Position numbers and translations under genes: made by a program. The notes under the pieces were generated by a model. That model saw nothing but the letters and a program-made list of their open reading frames with translations, did not search any database and was not told the origin of the DNA. This document shows, one piece after another, positions 44,520 to 51,896 of a DNA stretch of 64,000 bases. This DNA is from UBA1952 sp965246855. Lineage in GTDB: Bacteria > Bacteroidota > Bacteroidia > Chitinophagales > Chitinophagaceae. The stretch covers positions 1 to 64,000 of the forward strand of contig CBDFFP010000002.1 of NCBI GenBank assembly GCA_965246855.1. Reading direction: 5' to 3'. The stretch's first letter is position 1, and every line of letters begins with the position of its first letter.

Positions 44520-44553
44520 TAACCCTGCGGTAACATTGGCAGGGGACTTTTGC
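44520..44553 (+). promoter_or_regulatory. Pho-box-like promoter of the sorted surface protein
   Basis: TAAC at 44520-44523 and 44531-44534 are 11 bp apart, and TTTTGC (44548-44553) starts 17 bases after the second. It is divergent from the phytase-porin promoter and shares GTAACATT(A/G)GCAGGGGA with it. Confidence 0.7.
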
Positions 44554-44638
44554 GCCCTGTTAGCCTATTCTGCGGCAGGCATGGCGGGCGGGCTGTATGG
44601 CTGTAATCACTCCTTTCAAACTTCACAAATACCTTCCC

Positions 44639-46535
44639 ATGTATAAAGCCTTACTCACCCTTGCCCTTGCGGCGGCAGCCGTCACCAGTGGCGCGCAAAC
44701 CATCACACAGCCTGCGCCTTTTCCGCTCAACTCCGGCAACTACCAGTTCAGCACCTGGAGCCCCGCGCAGCCTGCGGGAACTTACCCGGCAAACATGCGC
44801 TTCTACCGTCTGGACGTTACCACCGATCCAGCGGAGACGAACCAAATTTACACCGACTACGACACGGCTTACAACCTCACCACTGGCACGCGCCTGACAG
44901 GCCAAGCGGATAATGGCTTTTCCTTCCTGAACACCAGCACAGCGGTGAATAAGCTGGGCGCAGCCGTGCTCTCGCTGAACACCACGAGCCGCACGAGCAT
45001 TACGCTAAGCTGGAAGGGCCGCACTATCACGCCTAACAACCGGGAGTATGAAATCCGCATGTACTACCGCACGGGCAACACCGGCGCGTGGACGACGCTG
45101 ATTAGCGGCGTGGACACCGTGCGTTACGTGCGCAGCGCAACGGCGGGTGACAGCCTTGTGTGGAGTGGCGTGGTGCTGCCAACGGCTTTGGAAAACAAGC
45201 CAGAAGTGCAGCTTATGTGGAAGTATTTTTTGACGGCAGCCAACACAGCGGCCAGCACGCGTTCTGAGCTGGCGGTGGATGATATTTCCGTCACGAGCAG
45301 CGGCGCAGCTTTCCCCATTCTAACCACCAGTGCGAATACACTTACCACCTTCGCTTCCCGGCCCGGTGGCGTCTCTACGACGGATTCGTTGACGGTGAAC
45401 GGCAGCCTGCTGACCGGCAATATCACCGTTACCGCGCCTGCGAATTTTGAGGTAAGCCTCAACAACGCTACGTTCAGCAACAGCGTAACGCTGGCCCAAA
45501 CGGGCGGAACCGTTTCCAACGCCAAAGTGTATGTGCGCTTCGCGCCAACGGCTTCGGGCACTTTCACCACTAACTTGATACTTTCTACACCAGGCTCTGC
45601 CGGAATGATGGTGGGCATTTCGGGATACACGATTCAAAGCACCAACCCACCGGCCTTCAATCTTTCTTCCGGCTCCTATAGCATGATGATGTGGGACAGC
45701 CTTGCAGCCCCCGGAACCTACCCGGCGAACATGATGTTCCATGTTACCAACGACATCGCCGCGCCGCGCACGCTGCTGCCGCTTATCAACGACTGGACAT
45801 GTAGCTACAATGTCCCCACCCGCCCGCGCATCAACGGGCTGGATTCTATGGGCATTGGATTCGTGAACACTGGCTCGCCGCAGTATGATTTCTGCGACAC
45901 GCTGACCGCCGCCATCACGCAAAACATTTTCGTGGGTGCATCGGTGCTGGCGCTGAAAACAACCGGCATGGGCAATATGACCCTCAGCTTCAACGCCGGA
46001 CAAGTGAGCCGCGATACCGCTGTTGCGAACCCTGTTAAACGCGAATACTCCCTGCGCGCGCAGTGGCGGACAGATACCAACGCCGCGTACCAGGACTTCT
46101 CTCCGGCAGTGGCCTACACCACTACCGGTAGAATGGCGGGCGACCTTCAAAGCTTTTCCACCCCGCTTCCAACGGCGATGAACAACAAGCCGTATGTACA
46201 GGTGCGCTGGCTGTATCACAGCGAGAACATTGGCGGCGCAAGCGGTCAGCGGCCTGCTATCCGCATGGATAACGTGACGGTATCGGGCATGCCGCAGGGC
46301 GTTTCCAATGTGAATTTGAACGGAACGCAGACAGCGTATCCAAACCCATTGAACGCAGGCGAAACGCTGTCCTTTAAAGAAGCTTTCACCGGCGACATCT
46401 ATGATGGCTTTGGACGCAAAATCGCTACGCTCCGCAACGCAACGCAATGCGCTACGAGCGGCTGGGCTTCCGGTATCTATTACCTGAAGAGCACCAACAA
46501 TACTCTTTCCAACGCTAAAAATCATCGTTCGCTAG
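44639..46535 (+). CDS. Secreted protein with Ig-like repeat and type IX sorting domain (one frameshift)
   Basis: The start is ATG 44639, giving signal MYKALLTLALAAAAVTSGAQ. Two copies of a carbohydrate-binding-like beta domain (PFPLNSGNYQFSTWSPAQPA and FNLSSGSYSMMMWDSLAAPG) flank an Ig-like repeat (GNITVTAPANFEVSLNNATF). The sorting domain begins TAYPNPLNAGETLSFKEAF. It should end LSNAKIIVR followed by TAG at 46533-46535, which appears if one A is removed from the five-A run at 46517-46521. As given, the frame instead reads on into the next gene and fakes a fusion. Substrate unknown; the promoter suggests induction by phosphate limitation. Confidence 0.75.
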
Positions 46536-47674
46536 TGCGCACCGAAACCACCAAAATCTTTGCCGGGCTGGCGCTGATGCTCGTAGCCGCTGGCTGCGTG
46601 AAGGACCGGATTCAACCGGCCATCGTTCCCAACAACGGCAACCAAAAGACGCTGCACTACTGGAATTTTGACGGCTCGGCCACGCCGCTGATACCGACAA
46701 GCACTGTGGGCGGCGGAGCGATTACCGTGAGTTCTACTTACGACACCGTGAACGCGGGCACCACGCTGAACGCGCTGAACAGCGACGACTCCGGCGCGGC
46801 CCTGCGGGTGCGCAACCCCAGCGACAATATGGTGTGGAAACTGCCGACCACGGGTTATAAAAGCCCTACGGTGAGCTTCGCGCTGATGCGCTCCAGCAGC
46901 GGCCCGCAAAGCAATCTCATCAGCTACACAACGGACGGAACCAACTACCGCACGGATAGTCTGGACTTGACAACGGTCACTGTTGGAGTCACCTGGCAGT
47001 TGATTGTGCTGGATTTTTCCAAAATTGCCTCCTGCGCCAACAACCCGGCTTTTGCGGTGAAGATTAATTTCTCCAACGGCAACACCGGCGCTACCGGCAA
47101 TGACCGCTACGACAACCTTCTGTGTGCGGCGGAGCCCATGGCGACGGCGCCTGTTCCCTCGCGCACCACGCTCCACCGCTGGGCTTTCAACAGTCCTTCT
47201 ACGGACATGGCTGTGTTTACACAACCCACCAACACCATTGGCGGCGGCATGCTTACCTACTCGGCGGCGTGGGACACTTCGGCCACCGGAACCACGCTGA
47301 ACGTGGTTTCCGGCGGAGCGGCAGGCAACGCGCTGAAGCTGAAGAATCCTTCGGGCAACTTCACGATTACTGCCCCCACAACGGGCTACAAAAACGTGCT
47401 GCTGAAGTTTGCCACCGAGCGCAACAGCACCGGCCCGCAAACGCAGACGATTGCTTATTCGCTGGACGGAACCGCCTTTACCTCTGCCTCGCTAACGCCT
47501 TATACCGTGAGCGCCGGAACAGATTATGCAATCGCTGTGTTTGACCTCTCCGCCATTCCAAACGCGCCAGACAACGCAAATTTCAAAGTGCGCATCTCTT
47601 ATACCGTAGGCAACGGCAACCCGGCGGGCTACACGCTGATGGATAATATCTCGGTGGAAGGGGACAAGAAGTAG
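46535..47674 (+). CDS. Predicted surface lipoprotein with two repeated beta domains
   Basis: Starting at GTG 46535 (MRTETTKIFAGLALMLVAAG then Cys), it has a lipobox VAAGC. The GTG overlaps the corrected stop of the upstream gene by one base. The mature part has two homologous domains of about 170 residues, each with 'LHxWxF', 'TxGGGxxTxSxxxD', 'TTLN' and 'RxSTGPQ/RSSSGPQ' blocks: TLHYWNFDGSATPL and TLHRWAFNSPSTD. These look like jelly-roll modules. The gene is probably co-transcribed with the sorted protein. No catalytic residues are recognised. Confidence 0.7.
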   Translation: MRTETTKIFAGLALMLVAAGCVKDRIQPAIVPNNGNQKTLHYWNFDGSATPLIPTSTVGGGAITVSSTYDTVNAGTTLNALNSDDSGAALRVRNPSDNMVWKLPTTGYKSPTVSFALMRSSSGPQSNLISYTTDGTNYRTDSLDLTTVTVGVTWQLIVLDFSKIASCANNPAFAVKINFSNGNTGATGNDRYDNLLCAAEPMATAPVPSRTTLHRWAFNSPSTDMAVFTQPTNTIGGGMLTYSAAWDTSATGTTLNVVSGGAAGNALKLKNPSGNFTITAPTTGYKNVLLKFATERNSTGPQTQTIAYSLDGTAFTSASLTPYTVSAGTDYAIAVFDLSAIPNAPDNANFKVRISYTVGNGNPAGYTLMDNISVEGDKK

Positions 47675-47690
47675 AATCGTTGATTTAAAC

Positions 47691-47724
47691 AAAAAAGGGA
47701 GCGCACGGTTGCGCTCCTTTTTTT
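47691..47724 (+). terminator. Rho-independent terminator
   Basis: The stem GGAGCGCA/TGCGCTCC has an A run before it and seven T's after it, 17 bases past the lipoprotein stop. Confidence 0.88.
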
Positions 47725-47753
47725 GTTTTGAGCCTTGTCAGGAGAAGGATTTA

Positions 47754-47913
47754 AGCCCTGTAGGGGTGTTGGTTTGGTAGCTATTGAGTTTAGAATAAGG
47801 GGGTAAAGTCCCGTAGGGACGCAGGTTCGGTGAGACCAAACCTACGTCCCTACGGGACTTCCTTTTTTAAGAGAACAATTCTTTTTCTACCAAACCTGCG
47901 CCCCTACAGGGCT
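47754..47913. repeat. Nested REP-like inverted repeats (set B, copy 1)
   Basis: Outer arms at 47754-47780 and 47887-47913 (AGCCCTGTAGGGG... / ...CCCCTACAGGGCT) enclose inner arms at 47806-47831 and 47835-47860 (AAGTCCCGTAGGGACG... / ...CGTCCCTACGGGACTT). All four arms share a (G/C)AGGTT(C/T)GGT-like part, so the structure is two related palindromes, one inside the other. Confidence 0.85.
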
Positions 47914-47968
47914 TCTAACGTCCTAAGCCTGAAGGAGAAATAATCTCCAAAAAACCTGCCGCTTTCCT

Positions 47969-48013
47969 TAACGCTACCGTAACCCACAGGCAACACAGCC
48001 CCGGCACTTTTGC
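47969..48013 (+). promoter_or_regulatory. Pho-box-like promoter of the secreted nuclease
   Basis: TAAC (47969), TAAC (47980) and CAAC (47991) are each 11 bp apart. TTTTGC (48008-48013) starts 17 bases after the last. The gene starts 25 bases further on. Confidence 0.75.
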
Positions 48014-48037
48014 GCTCTCATCCCCTTCCCCAAAAAG

Positions 48038-49393
48038 ATGCGCAAAAATCTCCTCTCCGCAGCAGCCCTTTTCCTGCTGCTTGCCACTGGTTGTAAGAAA
48101 ACCGAGAACCTCCAACAGCCTTCCACAACGGCAGCACCTGTCTCCACTACGCCACGCATTATGGCGCGCGGCGTGTACACCATCTTCCCCGAAGGCTTTG
48201 AAACAGGCAGCAAAACCGGCTACGCTGCCGCCAACGTAACGCTTGCAAGTGGTAGCTGGAATCTGGACAATACCCTTATCGGCACGTCCACTTCTGACCG
48301 CAAAACCGGCAACGCTTCCCTGCGCATTCAAAGCACCGGCATGGCGACCATGAACTTTGACGTAACCAACGGCGTAAGCCAGGTGGACATCGCCCACGGC
48401 TTGTTTGGAACCGATGCAGCAGCTACATGGCAGCTCTGGTACTCCTCCAACAGCGGCAGTACCTGGACGCAGGCCGGAAGCACCATCACCACTTCCACGA
48501 CCACGATCAACACCGCTTCTTTCCTTTTGAACCTGAGCGGGAATGTGCGCTTCCAGATTCGCAAGCTCACGGGCAACCGGCTGAACATTGACAACTTTGA
48601 CGTGGCCGACAACGCTGCCGCCAGCACCACCGCCACGCGCGACGATAATATGGGCATGGGCAATCCCAGTGGCGCAGGCACGAGCAATAACAACAACTAC
48701 CTGCTTTCCAAAACTCAATATTCCCTTTCCTACAACAATAGCCGGGGCGCCGCAAACTGGGTAAGCTGGCACCTCAGCACAGCATGGAAGGGAACGGCCA
48801 CGCGCTGCAACTGCTTTGGGCCAGACAACGCGCTGCCTGCGGGATTCTTTAAAGCTACCACCAGCAACTACACCGGCACGGGCTTTGACCGCGGCCACAT
48901 GTGCCCTTCCGATGACCGCGACGGCAACGCCACTGACAACGCCGCGACCTTCCTGATGACGAACATGACCCCGCAGTCGCCCAACCTGAACCAGCAAACC
49001 TGGGGCAATCTGGAAGCCTATTGCCGCACCCTGATTACGCAGGGCAATGAGCTGTACATCATCGCCGGGGCCTACGGACAAGGCGGCACGGGCAGCAACG
49101 GCGGCACCACCAACACCATTGCTTCGGGCAGCATCACCGTTCCTTCGCGCCTCTGGAAAGTGATTGTGGTGCTTCCGATTGGTACTAACGACGTGAACCG
49201 CGTTTTGGCTTCCACGCGCATAATTGCGGTGGACATGCCGAACCAACAAACCATAACCAGCCAGCCGTGGGGCTTTTACCGCACCTCGGTGGATGCGATT
49301 GAAACCAGCACGGGCTACGACCTGCTAAGCGCGGTTTCCGCTGCCGTGCAAACGACAAAGGAAGCGAGCGTAGATAACGGGCCGACGCAGTAA
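48038..49393 (+). CDS. Secreted lipoprotein DNA/RNA non-specific endonuclease
   Basis: A lipoprotein signal (MRKNLLSAAALFLLLATGC) puts it on the envelope. Residues 50-200 form a beta-sandwich binding module (GFETGSKTGYAAANVTLASG). The C-terminal half is a Serratia-type beta-beta-alpha-metal nuclease, with the catalytic TGFDRGHMCPSDDRDGN holding the D-R-G-H motif and MTPQSPNLNQQTWGNLE holding the metal-binding Asn. Such nucleases cut DNA and RNA outside the cell. With the Pho-type promoter, phosphate scavenging from nucleic acids is the likely task. The 451 residues are unbroken. Confidence 0.9.
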   Translation: MRKNLLSAAALFLLLATGCKKTENLQQPSTTAAPVSTTPRIMARGVYTIFPEGFETGSKTGYAAANVTLASGSWNLDNTLIGTSTSDRKTGNASLRIQSTGMATMNFDVTNGVSQVDIAHGLFGTDAAATWQLWYSSNSGSTWTQAGSTITTSTTTINTASFLLNLSGNVRFQIRKLTGNRLNIDNFDVADNAAASTTATRDDNMGMGNPSGAGTSNNNNYLLSKTQYSLSYNNSRGAANWVSWHLSTAWKGTATRCNCFGPDNALPAGFFKATTSNYTGTGFDRGHMCPSDDRDGNATDNAATFLMTNMTPQSPNLNQQTWGNLEAYCRTLITQGNELYIIAGAYGQGGTGSNGGTTNTIASGSITVPSRLWKVIVVLPIGTNDVNRVLASTRIIAVDMPNQQTITSQPWGFYRTSVDAIETSTGYDLLSAVSAAVQTTKEASVDNGPTQ

Positions 49394-49411
49394 AAGGAAA
49401 AGATTTTTAAG

Positions 49412-49445
49412 GAAAAAGCCACTCTGGAAGGAGTGGCTTTTTTTA
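49412..49445 (+). terminator. Rho-independent terminator
   Basis: The stem AAAGCCACTC/GAGTGGCTTT around TGGAAG ends in a T run just past the nuclease gene. Confidence 0.88.
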
Positions 49446-49505
49446 GTGCGCTTCCTTCATGACGAACAATTTTCCCGTTGAACCCTGTAAGAAAACGATT
49501 TTACA

Positions 49506-50535
49506 TCATCGGGTTTCCATCTTAAGAACACGGGAAGCACCTGCGCCCGGCCCGTATTCCTTCACCACCTGCGCTACGATGTCCGCCGTCTGGTCGGGAT
49601 AATCCATGGCCACCCGCGCCGGGGAAATGAGCCAGTGGCGGATGTGGAATTCATACTTTCTGGAGAAAGACTTAATCACCGTTGCGCCCATTTGCGCCAG
49701 TGCTTCCGCGTTGCACTGCTGCTCATATTGGCCTTCCATCGGCATCACCATCAGCTTCTTTCCCAGAAAAAGTGCCTCTGCCGGGCCTTCAAAACCCGCG
49801 CCGCACAACACGCCTTTGCTGGATGCCATGCTTTTAAGGAAAGCCCCGTTCTCTACCGGCTGAATGGATACATTTCCTTCCGTAAACGCCCTTTCGTTGT
49901 GTTTGGAAAATACCTGCCAGCGCGCTTCCGGGTAAAGGCTCAGGGCTGCCACCAGCGCCGCGTCGTCATAGGCAGGGAGATAAACGGTGTAGTGGCCTTC
50001 GTCGGTTGGCCGCAGGGCGCGCACCTCGCTGCGGATAACAGGCGTAAAAATGCCGGGGCCATAGGCCCGGAAGTGGAAGCCAAAACCGGCTGTTACCGGC
50101 GCATAACGGCGCAGCACCATCGCCCCTTTTCTATCCATATCCGTCGGACGCGGCGCATTTGGCTGAATAACGGCCCACTGATGGCTAAGGGAGACGCACG
50201 GCTTGCGGCGCAGCTTGCACGCCCACGCCGAAATGGGTTCAAAATCATTAATCACCAGGTCGTAGTCCTTCACCGGCAGCCCCCAAATATCCCGCAACAG
50301 TTGCGACGGGCGCTGCGCGCGGGCAGAAGCCCGCAAGTCCACACCGCCCTTTGTGCCAAACACAAAAGAGGCTCCATGAAACTGGTAGCGCACCGGGAAA
50401 GGCAAGGCTTACATCGGCCTGAATGCCGGAGACCAGAACATCTACTTCGCCCTGTTTTTGAAGGGCCGGAACCATTTCGCGGGCGCGGGTCATGTGGCCA
50501 TTGCCGGTGCCTTGCAGGGCGTAAAGAATTTTCAT
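49506..50535 (-). CDS. GT-B glycosyltransferase, candidate glycolipid synthase (one frameshift)
   Basis: It starts at ATG 50535 (MKILYALQGTGNGHMTRARE) with the G-T-G-N-G-H-M acceptor loop of MurG/MGDG-synthase-like GT-B enzymes. The C-terminal domain has VLCGAGFEGPAEALFLGKKL, the nucleotide-sugar site, and MPMEGQYEQQCNAEALAQMG. A spurious extra T near 50,407 shifts the frame; removing it joins ADVSL to PFPVRYQFHGASF. Its ATG overlaps the phosphoesterase stop in an ATGA pair. With that partner it could replace phospholipids by glycolipids under phosphate stress. Sugar and acceptor are inferred. Confidence 0.78.
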
Positions 50536-51408
50536 GCAGCAGGTTTTGGTATCGCCGGGATATCCGGTGTTTTGGTGTACAGTTCCCGAAGCAGTCCTTC
50601 CATAAGATCTTTGGCGCGCTCGCCGTCTTTGCGCCCCGTCTTCACCTTTACTGCCTGCGCCACCGGGTCGTTGGCGTAGCGGTAAAGGGTCCACTTTCCG
50701 CAATGATACTCCAGCGCCGTCAGGTTTTCGATCCAATCGCCGGAATTAAGGTATTGTACAGGTCCATGAGGCGTCTCCACGTTGTGGATGCCCGGCTGAT
50801 GAATATGCCCGCACACTACATGGCTGTAGCCGTTGGAGGCGGCAATGTCGCAGACCGTTTGCTCAAAAGAATTGATGAATTTCACGGCGCTTTTCACGCC
50901 TGCCTTTACCCGTTTGGAAAGCGAAAGCCGCCCGCCGCGGCAGCGCATGGAAACCCAGTTGGCCGCGCGGGTTGATAAGGATCAGCGCGTCGTAGCCCGC
51001 AGCGCCCATCTTCGCCAGCCATTTGCTGTGCTGCATCACTACGTCAAAAGCGTCGCCATGAAACATCCACACCCGGTCGTTGCCCAGCGTCAGCGACAGC
51101 TTGTTGGTGATGCGCAGGGAACCCAGCGTAAAATCCTTAAAGCGGCGCAGCATCTCGTCGTGGTTGCCGGGGATAAAATAAACCGGCACTTCCTTTGCCG
51201 CCAGCCCAATAAGGTGTTTTACCACCTGCAGATGCGCCGGGGGAAAATAACTTTTAGAGAGGCGCCAGATGTCTATAATATCGCCATTGAGGACAACCGT
51301 GCGCGGGTCAATGGTTTTGAGGTATTGGAGGAGTTCGCGGGCGTGGGAGCCGTAGGTTCCGAGGTGGATATCGGAGAGAACAAGGAGATCAACGGGACGT
51401 TTGTCCAT
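50532..51408 (-). CDS. Metallophosphoesterase, PlcP/LpxH-like (one frameshift)
   Basis: The start is ATG 51408 (MDKRPVDLLVLSDIHLGTYG). The calcineurin-like metal motifs are complete: LSDIHLG, LNGDIIDIW, PGNHDEMLR, MFHGDAFD and VVCGHIHQPG. Many databases call such proteins UDP-2,3-diacylglucosamine hydrolase, but PlcP, the phosphate-starvation phospholipase C, has the same fold and about this length. An extra C near 50,970 shifts the frame; removing it restores NRAANWVSMRCRGGRLSLSK. A four-repeat Pho-type box lies just upstream, and the overlapping glycosyltransferase supports the PlcP reading. Confidence 0.82.
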
Positions 51409-51425
51409 GCGCTTTTTGGGGTTGT

Positions 51426-51481
51426 GCAAAAGGACGACATGCGCGTTGTTTGATTGTTACGTTTGGATGAGCGTATTGTGA
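51426..51481 (-). promoter_or_regulatory. Pho-box-like promoter of the phosphoesterase-glycosyltransferase pair
   Basis: On the minus strand TCAC (51481-51478), TCAT (51470-51467), TAAC (51459-51456) and CAAC (51448-51445) are each 11 bp apart. TTTTGC (51431-51426) starts 17 bases after the last. The ATG is only 18 bases downstream. Confidence 0.72.
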
Positions 51482-51531
51482 ACAGGGAGGAATAGGGAGA
51501 AGAGACTGTTTTGGCAGAAAGGTGTTATTGC

Positions 51532-51696
51532 AGCCCTGTAGGGGCGCAGGTTCGGTAGAAAGTCGCTGTTTTTATTAGAAAAGGAATTCCCGTAGGGACG
51601 CAGGTCTGGTCCTGTCTCAACCAAACCTGCGTCCCTACGGGACTTTAATCCCTTATTTGAATCCCAAAATCTACCAAACCGACGCCCCTACAGGGT
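51532..51696. repeat. Nested REP-like inverted repeats (set B, copy 2)
   Basis: It has the same double-palindrome layout as 47754-47913: outer arms at 51532-51559 and about 51670-51696, inner arms at 51586-51610 and 51620-51644. With two pho-type promoters it accounts for most of the gap from 51409 to 51896. Confidence 0.83.
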
Positions 51697-51827
51697 TTAA
51701 ATCACTTCCTGCCAATGCTGACCTAGGCATGGCTGTGTTCCTCAGGGTGCTGCTTTCGCAGAACCTTTCCGGGCACGCATCCCTTCCTGACAACCCATTA
51801 CGTTAAGATTGCAAAGTGCGGGAGGCT

Positions 51828-51872
51828 TAACGCAGCGGTAATACTCCCGTAATCTGCCCCATAGACTTTTGC
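51828..51872 (+). promoter_or_regulatory. Pho-box-like promoter of the giant surface protein
   Basis: TAAC (51828), TAAT (51839) and TAAT (51850) are each 11 bp apart. TTTTGC (51867-51872) starts 17 bases after the last. ATG follows at 51897. Confidence 0.75.
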
Positions 51873-51896
51873 GCTGTTTTTCAAAAACCCCTCTTC

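Noticed and set aside
45320..46525. 401-codon minus-strand frame opposite the sorted surface protein
   Set aside because: It is an antisense shadow with Arg/His-rich composition; the plus strand has signal peptide and sorting domain.
47915..49249. 444-codon minus-strand frame opposite the nuclease gene
   Set aside because: It is the antisense of a gene with a clear lipoprotein signal and catalytic motif.
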